A DNA stretch of 64,000 nt from Siniperca chuatsi. Its lineage: Eukaryota > Chordata > Actinopteri > Centrarchiformes > Sinipercidae. The notes under the pieces are model-generated. The model had not been told where the DNA came from. It did no database searches and worked only from the letters and a program-made list of their open reading frames with translations. A program made the translations under genes and the position numbers. The stretch is taken from assembly GCF_020085105.1 (NCBI RefSeq), contig NC_058062.1:1946001-2010000 (forward strand), read 5' to 3'. Positions 36,710-60,654 of this stretch are shown piece by piece; position 1 is the first letter of the stretch; every line of letters begins with the position of its first letter.

Positions 36710-37439
36710 CTGACAGGACCGAAAATATACACCCAAACTTCAACAAAGTGCGAAAGGGAAGGACAATGATGGCCCTATTTGAAAACAGAGCCCCTGTGTG
36801 CGCGTAAAGACTTTCACATTTCCAATTCCCATTTAAATCAAGTCTGTCACCTGGATGTCTGGGTGATGGGAAGACGTGAAAGCTACAACTGAAGAATATT
36901 CTTCAAATCTAAGATCCCTGGTCTCGATGAGCGGCAGCCTTTTCTCTGTCCACGTCTCAGAACTTTCCAGAAAAGTGTTGCGCACTTGTCTCTGAGCGCA
37001 GAGAAGAGCGCACACAATAACTAACGGCACCTGCTGCTTTTAACCCACACAAATCTATTAAATGGGTTTAAAAAAAACTTTAAAAACGACTCTATCAAAC
37101 TGCGTTATTATACTTCAGCTGAAATGTCACCTTTGAGGACGCATTTAGGACTTTTTACGCGTAAAATCCGCAAATGTTTGTGTTTACGCACCAAGGACGC
37201 GGTTTAATTAATATATATAATAAACAATTATCTGATTATTTTACAGTCAATACTTTAATGCCATTATATAAAATAATATGCTTGTAAGTACAGTGTAATA
37301 TATTGCTTATTGTGCAAGTACAGCCCAGGTAATTAAGACAGACATTTGAGGCCTTCTGGAGCGGAAACGTTAAACAGCTCAGGTGTGAAACACCTGAAAA
37401 TGCTCTTCTTAGAATAACATTTAAACCCACCTTTTGCTG

Positions 37440-37760
37440 TTACGTCGAGCAGAGAGCTTTTAAATCCCCTTTTTGAAGCGAGCAGCTGTTGCGCAGCCTG
37501 CAGAGCACCTGTTGCCAGCTCGTGAGAGTGAAGAGAAAGAGAGATTCCTGCGCGGTGCGTTCGGCGCTGCGTCGGGCGCTTCTTCCCCGCCGTGGAGGTC
37601 TTTATCTCGGGTGTGAGCGGGCTGCGGGATCCGTCGGGGAGGCGGTTTAATACCTGGTGCAGGAGGTTTGTCCAGCAACCATAGAAACGGTACACCCCCT
37701 TGTAAACAGCTTCCCGGCCCTCTATTGGCCTGCTGGTTTCTATAGCGCTTCATTTTTAAT
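37440..37760 (-). promoter_or_regulatory. foxj1: Probable foxj1 promoter / non-coding first exon
   Basis: A GC- and CpG-rich block about 0.8-1.1 kb upstream of the ATG. In sense order it has a CCAAT box (37728-37724), TGTTTACA, a forkhead-binding consensus (37708-37701), and GTTTCTATGGTTGC, an RFX X-box-like sequence (37688-37675). A CpG-rich stretch with candidate donors (CACCAG|GTATTA near 37,655; AAAAG|GTGGG near 37,432) follows. The role is inferred from composition and motif order; no transcript evidence is available. Confidence 0.45.
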
Positions 37761-37989
37761 CACTCTCAAGTCAACTGTGGCTGCAGGTTCCCAAGCTGAG
37801 GCCCAGGGACTCACCAGGGGCCCTCCGTGCGCTTCTTGCTTGAGCAAACTTAAGGATTACTGTAATTCTACAGGAATGAAACTCTGACAGTTTAATTAAA
37901 CTGAGAGCAAAGAGTGACTCTGATTGCTGCCTAAGTGTAACTTTTCTTTTCCCACCTGCTGCAGTGAAGAACTTTAGTTAAATAAGAAA

Positions 37990-38275
37990 CAAATAAGCAG
38001 CTAAGTACATTTACTGGAGCAGTTCTTGTACTTTTCCATTTAAACCACTTTATACTTTTACTCCACTACATTTCAGGGGGAAATATTGTGCTTTTTATTT
38101 GACAACTTTAGTTATTTGTTTCATTTCAGACATTTAAAAACAAAAAAACAAACACATGGTGACTTTATGAAATACAACACAGTGTCAAAGTTTAAAGCAA
38201 CCTTTTTGGCTTGTGACCTCTTACATAAATCCAGTGTGTAGTTGCGGCTCTTTATCTAAAAATACAGAAAATATA
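37990..38275. repeat. CAGTGGTGGAA-family fragment
   Basis: Landmarks are TTTTACTCCACTACATTTCA, GGGAAATATTGTGC, GGCTTGTGACC and CAGTGTGTAGTTG in family order. Both termini are missing. Confidence 0.65.
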
Positions 38276-38925
38276 ACATCGCTTTCCCTACATGTAATGT
38301 TGTTTTGCACAGGCTTTTCTCTGCACACTAGGGGCCACACTTTAAAATGTGTACAAATGATCTTTTTTTATTTTCAGAGGGGAGTTTCTCTCTGTTTTTA
38401 CGCCGTGTTTGAGTTTCTGATTCTGAGGTGGATCTCTCAGTGGATGAAACACACCTGAGGATGAAACATGTGTGTTTTTCTCACCTATAAGAGAAGGGAG
38501 GCCTGATTTGGATCTCTTCTGGATCATGTGAGCAGCTGTGCAGCGTTTGACCCATTACATGCAGCAGTTGTCAGCAGCAGACGGTCCTCCAGGTCCAACT
38601 TTGAAGAGACGTCAGGACTCGAGAGATGAGGAAGCCTTTTTATTACTTTACAGTTGCCTTTGTGAGGGCCTCAGGAAACCACTCAGCCACACTAACAGGA
38701 CGTTCAAGGGGCCAAACCTTTTTGTTTCGCCTTTCTCTTTCTGTCTGTCTTATGAACAAAAGTACATTCCTTCACACTCACCCCCCCCCTCCCCTGTAAG
38801 TCCAAACGCTGGGTCCAACTTTTAGTTTGCGACTGATTAAATATATTCAGAGGTGACGCCACGGTGTTTCCATCTTCTGTTGTCAGCATATGTGCAGAAT
38901 ATGGACCAACGAGCACACCAGAGGT
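38276..38925. other. Intergenic, nothing recognised
   Basis: A C run at about 38,781-38,789. No gene or RNA recognised. Confidence 0.4.
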
Positions 38926-39046
38926 GTGAAGAAGTGTTCAGATCTGTTACTTCAGTAAAAGTACCAATACCACCATGGAAAAGTACTCCATTACGAGTAA
39001 AAGTGCTGCATTCAAATCCTACTTAAGTTTCATGTAGTAAAAGTAG

Positions 39047-39990
39047 GCTAACAGTTAGCTAGTTTTAATTACTTTATATGTTTAGCTAGTTTATTTTACT
39101 TTATATACTTTTAAGTACTTCATATACAGTTAGCTAGTTTTAACTACTTTATATATGTTTAGCTAGTTTATTTTACTTTATATACTTTTAAGTACTTTAT
39201 ATACAGTTAGCTAGTTTTAACTACTTTATATACGGTTAGCTAGTTTTATCTACTTTATATAGTTTTAACTGCTTTATATACAGTTAGCTAGTTTTAACTA
39301 CTTTACTATATATACTAGTTATTTTAGTTTTAACTTTTAAGTACTTTATATACAGTTAGCTAGTTTTAACTACTTTATATACAGTTAGCTAGTTTAAACT
39401 ACTTTATATACGTTTAAGTACTTTATATATGGTTAGCTAGTTTTAAGAACTTTATATACAGTCAGCTAGTTTTAACTACTTTATATACAGTTAGCTAGTT
39501 TTTTACTACTTTATATACGGTTAGCTTGTTTTAACTACTTTATATACAGTTAGCTAGTTTAAACTACTTTATATACGTTTAAGTACTTTATATATGGTTA
39601 GCTAGTTTTAAGAACTTTATATACAGTCAGCTAGTTTTAATCACTTTATATACAGTTAGCTAGTTTTAACTACTTTATATACGGTTAGCTTGTTTTAACT
39701 ACTTTATATACAGTTAGCTAGTTTTAACTACTTTATATACAGTTAGCTAGTTTTAACTACTTTATATAGTTTTAACTGCTTTATATACAGTTAGCTAGTT
39801 TTAACTACTTTATATACAGTTAGCTAGTTTTAACAACTTTATATACAGTTAGCTAGTTTTAACAACTTTATATACAGTTAGCTAGTTTTAACTACTTTAT
39901 ATACAGTTAGCTAGTTTAAACTACTTTATATACGTTTAAGTACTTTATATATGGTTAGCTAGTTTGAACTACTTTATATACAGTTAGCTG
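39047..39990 (+). repeat. 29-bp satellite array 3 (about 32 units)
   Basis: Same unit and orientation as array 1, more diverged. Variants include TATACGTTTAAGTACTTTA and TATGGTTAGCTAGTTTTAAG. A sub-block of several units (about 39,395-39,480) is repeated at about 39,550-39,640 and partly at 39,910-39,975, showing higher-order structure. Confidence 0.93.
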
Positions 39991-40168
39991 TTTTCAGTTT
40001 TGGACTTTTCTCTAATTTTTGATTTCTAGTGAAATCTTGGATCATTTGAACAGTTATTGAAATGAAGTTTAGAGGGGAAATGTCTCTTTGGTGGAACTGA
40101 TAACTCAGAAACAAGGGAACCACTGGTTCAAACTTAACAATGTGTTGTATTTTCTTAAGTTTATCATA

Positions 40169-40215
40169 CAGTCAGCTAGTTTTAATCACTTTAAGTGATT
40201 AAAACTAGCTGACTG
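40169..40215. repeat. Perfect 23-bp inverted repeat with 1-base loop
   Basis: CAGTCAGCTAGTTTTAATC...and its complement meet at a single T. The arm is one satellite-like unit, so this is a head-to-head pair of diverged units isolated from array 3. Confidence 0.85.
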
Positions 40216-40573
40216 ATTAAGTTTATCATGCATTTTTTAATGTAAAATCTTAATCTGAAAAAATAACATGTAACTCCAGATGTCAGATTAGTATAATGGA
40301 GTAAAAAGTTCAATATTTCCTTCAGAAATGTAGTAGAGTAGAAGTATAAAGTAGCATAAAATGGAAATACTCAAATACTTTTATCAGAAAGTATATCCTG
40401 ATCTTATCTGAGCTGTATTTTATTTTTGCCATTCATGTATTTTATCATTCACTGTGGTATTTTATTTTATAAAGCACTTTATACTTTGTTTTGATAAGTG
40501 CTCTATAAATAATGGTTATTTTTATTATTATTAACGCACAAGTACTTGTATTTAGTCACTTTCCACCACTAAA

Positions 40574-41830
40574 GTAGGCATATATTGAAAAAGAAAGAAA
40601 TGCATCAAGGTCAAGACTAGAAGAAGGGCCGACTGGAGGTTCTCCATACGGTCTACTGTCTGTGAGGGCTGATAGAAAACAAAGAAGGACAATCAAACCG
40701 GTAAAACCAGACAGCCTGAGGGAACAGGACCAGGTCCTGGTCTTTATTTTACTCCTGACATCCTTGTTTCTGATCAGCCTACATTGGCCTGTAGTCCCAT
40801 CGTATTGTTCAAACCCTGTAGGGTCAGCGCCCCCGACAAGACAAACTCCTTCATGTCCCCCCGGCCCCATCACATCACCTCCAGCAGAGGTCAGAGGTCA
40901 GCGCTGGAGCAGCCAACCACAGTAACCTCACAGCGAGGGGGGCCGGGGAGGGCCGGCCTCGACTCAGGACTCAGGGGGATTACAGAGAAAGAAGCCTGCT
41001 GGTGGACTTGACTGACAGACAGCCAGAGAGGAGGACACACACAGATAACAAATGCAGATACAGACATTTCAAGCAGACAGCTTTCTTGTTATAATTAAAC
41101 AAATACAAAATATCCTGCAGGCTTAGGAGAGTCTCAATACTGGATATTATAAACGAGGCAAATTACGTAACTTATGTAACCTTAAAGCAGCCGACAGCAC
41201 TTCACTACTGTTAAATAAAAGCACTGCCTGAGGCTGTTTCTGATTTCCTTATATACGACACATTGATCTGTCATGTGAGCGATGCATCACCATAGATACC
41301 ATGAACACAAAACTTTACTTTTAAAATCTCATTGTCCTTAGTTTAGATATCTATAACCATAAATACAGAGTTTAACTTTCGCATTGACAAACACACTTAA
41401 ACTTCATCTTAACCCTTTGAATTTTCAATACAAGTAAACAAATTCTTTATTCTTTCAGCCGAATTAATCAGATTACTTTTTCAAAACACAATGTATTTAA
41501 ATCTCCTCCACAACCCGAAACTAACGCCAAAGTCCATCTGCGTTTGAACTGAACACATCCAGGGGCGGATTTGGAGAACTCGCTTCCTTTAAGTCCACCA
41601 GGGTTTAAATGAGGAATTAGACTGGAAGCCATTTCTGTAAAGTGGATTGTATTCGTTCTCCATTAACAGGATTTCTCTGAAAACGATTATTCAAATCATT
41701 CATTTAAATTATTAGAATCCTTTCAAATCTAGCAAATGTGTCCTGCTCTTGTTCAGGAGTAACGCTTCTTCTTGGACAGATGAGGGCGTCAGACGCCATT
41801 TAATGACAGACGAGAGAGTGGAAGTCACAG
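40574..41830. other. Intergenic, nothing recognised
   Basis: Overlapping ORFs on both strands at 40,556-41,011 match no family. The rest is AT-rich. Confidence 0.4.
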
Positions 41831-42752
41831 AGGTGGAAGAAGTAAAAGCACCACGACATCAAAATACTCTGTTACGTGTAAAAGTCACTTGAGTAGAAGT
41901 ACAAAAGTATCAGCATCACTATGAAAAGTAAAAGTACCCATTATGCAGAACTGTCCATTTCAGATTAATGTTTATTATATTACTGGAGAATAATTATTGA
42001 TGCATTAATGTTTTAATCACTTTAATGTTGCAGCAGGTGAAGGTGGAGCTCATTTTAATGACTTTATATACTGCTGGGAAGTTTAATCTGTAAAAATACA
42101 CCAGAATTTATTTGTTGAGTATATTTAATAATCTGAATCTGTAAAGTAACTGAAGCTTTAAAATAAATGTAGCGGAGTAGAAAGTGGCAGAAAATGGAAA
42201 TCGATCGTTCGGTTTGGAAAACATCCAAAAGTCGACATTATTCAGTTTACTGCAAATGATGACAAAGAAAAATCTTCAGGTTTGAGAAGCTGGAACCGAG
42301 AAACGTTTCAGGCATTTATAGTTACTTCAGCCACTGATTCGTTTCTTAATAAATGACTAATTGTTTGAGCTGAAATTGTATTTACTGCTTAATATTTTAC
42401 AGTGCATCAAAGTTCTTGATGTGTTTTGTTTGTGAAGCAGCTGCTGTCAGATAAATGTAGTGGAGTGAAAAGAGAGACGTGGCCGAGTCGAAGTAGAAAG
42501 AGTCAGAAATTGGAAATACTCCAGTAAAGTACAGATACCTCACATTTGGACTTAAGATGAGTACACTTGAGATGGGCCATTCTGCAAAATGAGCACTTTT
42601 ACTTTTGGTACTTTAAGTAAATTTTGATGCTGATACTTTTGTACTTTTACTTTTAAACGCAGGACTTTTCCCTGTAATGTAGCATTTCTACACTGTGGAG
42701 TCGCTACTTTTACTGAAGTAAAAGATCGGAGTGCTTCTTCCACCGCTGGTTC
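41831..42752. repeat. CAGTGGTGGAA-family element, nested with ATCGATTAATC-type fragment
   Basis: It starts AGAGGTGGAAGAAGTAAAAG and ends with the complement-type terminus GTGCTTCTTCCACCGCTGG. There is no satellite array inside. The part at 42,205-42,370 is a fragment of the second dispersed family (TTCAGTTTACTGCAAATGA). Confidence 0.6.
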
Positions 42753-44880
42753 AAACCAAAATAACTTTATTGTAAATTCTAGCGGAGGTCCCAAAGTTTC
42801 CAAAGACACCATCGATGGTGAAGTGAGTTTGGGGGGGAATGTGTGACACTTTACGCCTGGCATTAACATGCAGTCTTGGCTTTGAACGTTTCACTCACTG
42901 TAAACACGATGAGACCTTCAATGAAGAACTGGAACAAGCTGAATGTATATAAATGAACCATGTACTGTTTGATTCACTGTAACAGAGGTTGTATGTTTTA
43001 TTATGCAGCTTCATTGGTAAGTAGGGTTTTAAAAAAATCAAGTGGTAGAAAGGAAATGTTAAACCTATACAGCAGGTAACTATTTTATTTGTGCGTATAA
43101 AACATTATTCATATACGATGCCCACATTGTAAGTGCAAATATTCATGTTTTTGACAGGACAGGAGATTGAACCCTGAATGAAACAGCTGTGTGGTTATTG
43201 GTGTGATGTTAGAATAAACCCAGAGTAAATGTTCAGTGGTTGTCTGAGGATTATTTTGTGGGGAAAATGTATCTGCGCATGGAAAGAGTTTATAATCTGC
43301 TCCCATTATCTAAAAAAAAAAAAAGGTTTTAGCAGTTTAAATTTTCTTATCTAACCCATAAAAACGTGTTTAGTGAGAGAAAGTAAAACATTGTTGAACG
43401 AGTTTCCAACAGATCCCAGTTCCGGGTTTTTAAAAGGCCCTGATGTGCTTTTATTTACCTGTTGAGACGAACAGTTAAAGGGGGACGGTGTCAGGACTGA
43501 CCCGTTGACTTTAGAGTCGACAGTAGGACTCATAGCTCGGTGTCGGACGCCACAGCCTCCGTGAACTCATCCACAGGTGTATATACGCACGTGTCTATGT
43601 GTGTGTGTGTGCATTAACGTACAGGTGTGGAAAAAGATGATTTTAACCTTAAAGATATCAGGGGAAACTATAGGTTAAGGGGTTAAATACACAGCTTGTG
43701 GTCTGTCTTTTCTTCAGGAGATGTGAGGTTTCTGATGTCCAGCAGCACCAAACATCCTTCAGGTAACGTCACCCTCCAACAATACATAATAGATAGGCTC
43801 CCTCTGTCACCTGTGCTTTCACCTACACTGCAGCTGAATTATTCAGGCCGGAGGCAGGAAGAGAGCTGGGCAGCCTGCGGAGGCTGCCCTCACTTGTTCT
43901 GGTCCAGCCAGTCCTCAGTCCATCAGGACCACGCTGTAATGTCCACCTGACATCTAACGAACACACGTGAACCGTCCTGAAACACCTAAAAACCACCGCT
44001 CTTCCTGGTTTCTCTAACATTTAAACTGATGCCTTCAAGGTAACACTGCTGTAGGAAATCCCATTCGTTACAGACGCCACCGCGAGGCTGTAGAGCAAAA
44101 CGCTCATTTCGAAATAGACCTTCAAAGCACAGACGCCTGTTCCTCAACCAAACCAGAGCTCACGAGAACAGTGAACAGTTAACAGCAGATCACTTCTTAT
44201 TTTATTGTTTTCCTCTCTGCGTTATGAGCTAATGTGTATTATTATCTTTTATCTAATGTTTGTTGTCATTGTTCTGCTTCTTCTTCTTTTTTTATTATAG
44301 GATGCTTGTATGAGGCCTTTTTTATCCATCAGTGAATTCTGTTTTTGTGTGAAGAGAAACTCTGAATGCTCGGTGGATCATTTTTACTCGAAAACATGTT
44401 TTAGATAAAAAAAGATTATTTAATTTTCAAACATTTTGCAGAACAAGCTGAGAACTGCATATGACTCTTCGTGTTACCTGTGGGCTACGTAGCTGTAATT
44501 CATATTATACATACCTATGTTAAGTAATGTAATACTTAGCCATACTTTCATAACACTCATAAGGTGCGAACAAGTAAAATAACATAAATCACAACATGTT
44601 AGAAATACATGCATGCCTATGTAATATTATGTGTACAAAACTAGTGTTTAGCACATGTAGTTTTTATATATGCAATAATTATGTGTCCATATCTGTAAAC
44701 ATACTGAATATAGTCCATGATTTAATATATATATGTTAATATTTGGCCATTTACGTATATATACAATACAATTTCAGTATATTTTTCTCGTAACGAGCCC
44801 ACTAATAGGATCTATTAAAAATAATAAATATATGATAAAAAAATCTAAGTAAATTTAAAACTATTTCCTGTGTTTACCTG
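42753..44880. other. Intergenic upstream of ubald2, nothing recognised
   Basis: An A run at about 43,311-43,324. The part at 44,480-44,870 is strongly AT-rich. Short ORFs only. Confidence 0.4.
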
Positions 44881-55949
<11,069 letters not shown>

Positions 55950-57549
55950 GACTGAGCCGCGGGGGGGGGGGGGCAGGGAGGGAGGCCTGGTTCAAGTGTA
56001 GCCACATGATTATGTTTTGGGAGTGCGAGGGGGAGCGATATCAGGGGGGGGGCGAGTGGGTGGGTATTTCAGGGGTGGAGGGGGTTCATGTGTGAAATGA
56101 GAGGAGAAAAGACAAAGAAACTGCTGTTTCCCTCTCCTGTTTTTCTAAACTGAAGACGAGCAGCTTCCTCTCTGTCTTCATCACAAGTCATCCAGCCGAG
56201 GAAGAACCTGGAGGGTCACTGATGACACGAGAAACTTCAAAGTCTCTGAGCCCAGAAACACGGTTTTTTTTTTTTGGGGGGATGATGCAGAAACTTCTTT
56301 TCATCATCAATGCAAACAAGCCCAGGACCCACCAGAGCACCGAGGACAGGAGCCATGTGATCTTTGGTTTTTTTAGAAACTCTTCTTTCATGAGGTTCAG
56401 AAATACTCTGGCAGGAAGTCGTCAGCAACCAGCAGATAAACAGAAGCAGCGGAGCTCAAATCAGAGAATGTTTCCGCACGTGTGTTTATGTTTTTTTTTG
56501 GGGGATTGTAGATGTGTATTAACGCTGTAGCCATAAAGTGGAGTTTCATCTACAGCCATAAAAGTGCTTCACACAGCGAAACGCTGAGCTGAGGTGTGAG
56601 TCACAGCAGTCACACACCTGAGCATCAGGAACATCTGGTGATCGTTGGAATAAAAACACTCCTCAAATAATCTGGATGACAAATTATTCTGCTGCTCACT
56701 AAGACAGCTTGCTGATCCAATCACAGGCTTGCTGCTGGAAGTAACGTGCTCAGTTTGTACGGCGTGAAACGCAAAATTAAAAAAAGTTTTATTATCAGTT
56801 CGATGGAGCCGGAGTCATGACGTCACTTCCTGCCTTGCCACGGGCTTCTGATAAACGATATTAGGTCATTGTTTTAAATAATTACCGTTCCTATCTAAAC
56901 ATATGAAGTGAACCACACTACGTACTGTTGAGAACGGTTAAATGCTGGATTTCTAGTCATTTGTGTTATTGCAAATGTCGGTTTCACGTCGGCTGTCTGT
57001 TGACATTACATTATTTTAGATTTTTTTTTTTTTACACACAGAACTTGTGCTCAGATGTTTCTCGTGTATAACATACGCATAAAAACAGCCGCAGATCTTC
57101 GCGTTGCAGCAGACGGAATATTCTTTCATCCAGATGCTTGAAGAGCGTTTTCAGGATCCTGGAAAAACCAGGACGTGTTGGCGCTCTGAGACCTGGGGGG
57201 GGTTCGGTTGGTGAACGGAGAAAGACGAACTGTACAGTTCAAATCTGATGATTTGAAAGAGTTTGCATTCACTTGATTGACGGAGAGCTGCGGCGCTTAT
57301 AGCGTAGTTTTGGTTCTGAATCGTTTCGCCCCGACTGTCAGAGACCAGACTTTTAGCGGAAGTGTAGTTTTTAATTTTCCTGATTGCTGGCTTGCCGGGG
57401 CAGATCGATTTCCTGCTCGGTTTGATAATGAGAGGCAGTTTTGTAAATAAAACCTCAGCCAAAAGACTTTCAGTTACGCAACTCACAGAAAACGCACGTT
57501 AATCTGATTTAAGAGTGTTTTGACGTAGATGGGCGGTGAGCTGCCATGT

Positions 57550-57575
57550 TTCTGTCTGTCTGTCTGTCTGTCTGT
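57550..57575. repeat. (TCTG)n microsatellite
   Basis: Six tetranucleotide units. Confidence 0.9.
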
Positions 57576-58714
57576 GGGGGGTTAGAGGCCAACTCAGTGA
57601 TTTTCCACACAACCTTTCAGACGCTCAACCACTCCTACCTCTGTGTGTGAACGGGAGAGGCCACACATGTGACACAGACAGGACCAGACGGTTCAAACCA
57701 GCAGAGACTGCTGCTGAAGAACCTGCAGCAGAGCTCGATGGGCGGGGGAAATATCTGTGTTCAGACCTCTGATGCGAATTCAGCCGTAGATGATTGTTCA
57801 GATCCACAAAAAACACAAAAACAACAACTGTCCTCTTCACACAGGATCTCATGTATGTCTCACGAGAAAACCACCAGTAGATTTAGTTTTAATAGTGAAA
57901 AACAAAAAGTCACCTGCACTTCACGAGAAAGAGGAAGCTGTCGGAGAGCGATGGATCCAGAAATAAAGGACAAACTTCTCTTTCTTTCTTTTTTTTTTAA
58001 ACACAGATTTTGTTCTTCACAGCTTCACACAGACAATCAGCTGTTTCTGTATGATTTTCCTGTTCTTCTTGTCGCACCTGCTCACCTTTAGCGCAGGTGT
58101 CTCCGGGAGGTCGGGCTTCACTCTCAGAGCCGTTATTTCCCCTCCATTAAACTGCCAAATGAATACTGTTCAAATCCAACAACCTGATGCTAAAAGGTTA
58201 TATTGTTAACGTCTGCTCCAGAAATGAATCGAATGATCGGTCACGTGAAAGGAACGATCCACCCTGACACTTTGTCTTTTTCATCCCTGAGCTCGGTTGT
58301 TTCTTGCTGGAGCTGTGTACATTTCTGGTTTCGGTGTCAGAACCTCAATCCCAAAGAGCAACACGGCTTCTTTCAGCAGAACATTCTGCCTAAATGGCTC
58401 CACAGCCATCACACAGACATGTACCTCCCTTTCTCTGGGTAACTGACCTTTAAAGGACCACACTTTACATTTCTGTCGACCGTTCTGGATTCAAGAAAGA
58501 CAGGTTTACATTTTTAGATTATCTGTCGCAGGCAGCCGAGGCTTTGATTCGCTTTGGCACTTTGGTACGAGAGTCAGTTCGCAGACTGTCGAAGCTTCCT
58601 TCAGCCGTGTAATCCATCACTGTGAACTCTGCGGCCTCCGAGGCTGTTTCTCGATTCCTCCGCTAGCCGTGTGCTCAGTGAAACATCAGGTGGCCGACAA
58701 CAGGTCATCAAATG

Positions 58715-58925
58715 TTTTGGTTTGTGTCCGACCAACAGTCCAAAACACAAAGACAGTTTACTGCCGTGTAAGACAAGTAAAAGCAGCAAATTCTCACATT
58801 TTAAAGCCGGAAACCATCGAATGTTTTACGACTTTTATTATCTTTCACTTTAAAAAATGACTTTACATTGTGGATTAATCAATTATCAAAATAGCTGAAG
58901 ACTGATCTTTACATTACCCTGATTA
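58715..58925. repeat. ATCGATTAATC-family fragment
   Basis: GTCCGACCAACAGTCCAAAA, ACAGTTTACTGCCGTGTAAG and GATTAATCAATTATCAAAAT appear in family order. Confidence 0.65.
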
Positions 58926-58929
58926 CCTC

Positions 58930-59195
58930 CAGTGGTGGAAAGTAACTAAGTACAATTTTTAGGTCCTTTTACTTGAGAATTTTCACTACATCTCAAAAGG
59001 AAATATTGTACTTTTCATGCAAAAACTATTATGATTTGTGATTAATTAATAAAAACTAACAATATTTAAAGTTAACCTGAACATGCTGCTTACATGTCAT
59101 CAATAATAAAAATCCAATAATATAAAACTCTGAAAGAGACCATTCTGCATGAGTACTTTTACTTTCGATACTTCAAGTACATTTTGTTTCTAAAA
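58930..59195. repeat. CAGTGGTGGAA-family fragment with intact terminus
   Basis: It starts CAGTGGTGGAAAGTAACTAA and ends near TTCGATACTTCAAGTACATT. The other end is missing. Confidence 0.65.
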
Positions 59196-59361
59196 CTGAA
59201 ATAGTTGAACTGTTCGCTGTGATGGATTACCCGACTGGAGCAACTGTTAAAGGTCTGCAAACTGATTTTTATACCTTAGTGAAATGAATGGAAGTCAATG
59301 GACACTTAATACATTAACATTTCTAAAACACAGCAACGAAAATGTTTGGCCGTGATGAAAA

Positions 59362-59389
59362 GTGTGTGTGTGTGTGTGTGTGTGTGTGG
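59362..59389. repeat. (TG)13 microsatellite
   Basis: Pure run in the putative ubald2 3'UTR. Confidence 0.95.
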
Positions 59390-59973
59390 TCCTTAAAATC
59401 AGGCAGGTCGAGGGACGTTTTTTGGGGTTTTTTTGTTTTGTTTTTTTAAATCAAACAGCCGTTTGTGGACATGTTGAGGCCGATGTTGAATGTCTGAAAT
59501 GTGCTGAACTCCTGAATGCTTTGTTCTGGTGACGGGACGCGTCGTCTGCTGTAACGGAGACTTTGCTGCTGTGTATATTTTGAACGGGGCCGCAGGTTTT
59601 GGGGGTTTCGGCCAACAGGGGAGCCTTTGTACGAGCTTCCTGCACAGTGGATTACTGGCTTAGCTCTGTTATGGAAATCCATGCAGCGGTGGAGGGCGAT
59701 TATGGAGGATTTGACCCCGTCTCCACTTTCCCTTGGAGATTTGTAACCATACTTCAGCTGATGTTTCTCAACCAGCCTGAAGATTTTACAAACTGGGTGA
59801 TGTTTTCTTTAAGGCAGTTTACCTCCAGTTCAACATTTATTTTGCTCTTACCAAGTGGATGACGGTATTTTTTCTCAGAAATTCACTCTGTTCTTATCCA
59901 TGGCTCTTTTATAAAGATTTCTCTCAAGTACTTTGTGTTCATTTCCTCTGTTGAAATTTGTATTTATATGTTT

Positions 59974-59979
59974 AATAAA
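59974..59979 (+). terminator. ubald2: Candidate ubald2 poly(A) signal
   Basis: AATAAA in the context ATATGTTTAATAAAACAAGG, with a TG-rich downstream stretch (TTCTGTGGGTTC). Confidence 0.4.
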
Positions 59980-60618
59980 ACAAGGTATGATCTGCTACCT
60001 TCTGTGGGTTCATCTTTCACTGCTGACAGCGTTTCATCACGCTTGTTTTGGTTTTTACTGTAAGAGCTACAGGATGGTTGAGAGAACACTAAAACTTGCG
60101 GTTCCTGAACTAAACTTCTCTTCTGAAGATACTCGTCTTTGCATAAGTGAGACTGAAGATTGAGGAAGGATGTGGTCGGAGCAGAGTGTCAAACTGAGCT
60201 GTCTGTGTTTCTCATCAGTTGATGTGTGATAGACCCGAGTGTCCTAACATGACATGAGTGCTTTAAAGAGAAAGTGTAGAGTTACATTCAATGACAAAAC
60301 TCAAAAAGTGGATTCATGGGCTGCTGCTAAAAAAAAAAAAAAGGTTATATAAACAAACCACATTTTGTTAGTGTGAAATGAATGAATGAGTATTCAGATC
60401 CATTACTAAAATAAAAGGACCAAGACATTCATGAAAAAATACTCCATTAGTAAAAGTCCTGCATTCAAAATCCTATTCACATAAAAGTACAAAAATATTA
60501 TCAGCAAAATGTACTTAAAATAACACAAGTAAATGCTTATTCCCAGTGATATATGTATACTGTATATTATGCGATTATTAACACAGATGCCTTAATGTGT
60601 GAACGGCATTTTTTTGTT

Positions 60619-60654
60619 AAATTGCCCATAACTTTATAAAGTTATGGGCAATTT
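60619..60654. repeat. Perfect 36-bp palindrome
   Basis: AAATTGCCCATAACTTTA followed directly by its exact complement. It could form an 18-bp stem, or may be the scar of an insertion or repair event. Confidence 0.9.

Larger units (their letters stand above)
38926..40573. mobile_element. CAGTGGTGGAA-family element carrying satellite array 3
   Basis: The left part has GAAGAAGTGTTCAGATCTGTTA. The array at 39,047-39,990 follows, then TTTAGAGGGGAAATG and GTAGTAGAGTAGAAGTATAA. The right terminus is TAGTCACTTTCCACCACT. A LINE 3' tail (CACTTTATACTTTG, AAGTGCTCTATAAATAATGG, then ATT repeats, about 40,440-40,533) has inserted near the right end. Confidence 0.65.
55950..59990 (+). other. ubald2: Probable ubald2 3'UTR (long form)
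   Basis: It is G-rich just after the stop, then mixed sequence with alternative hexamers near 56,650 and 57,444. It contains fragments of dispersed repeats at about 58,715-58,920 and 58,930-59,190. The last part (59,800-59,990) has the T-rich texture of a 3' end before the AATAAA at 59,974. A shorter 3'UTR is equally possible. Confidence 0.35.

Noticed and set aside
40556..41011. Overlapping ORFs of 75-105 codons
   Set aside because: Frames on both strands overlap, with no domain and no transcript signals; one side borders repeat sequence.
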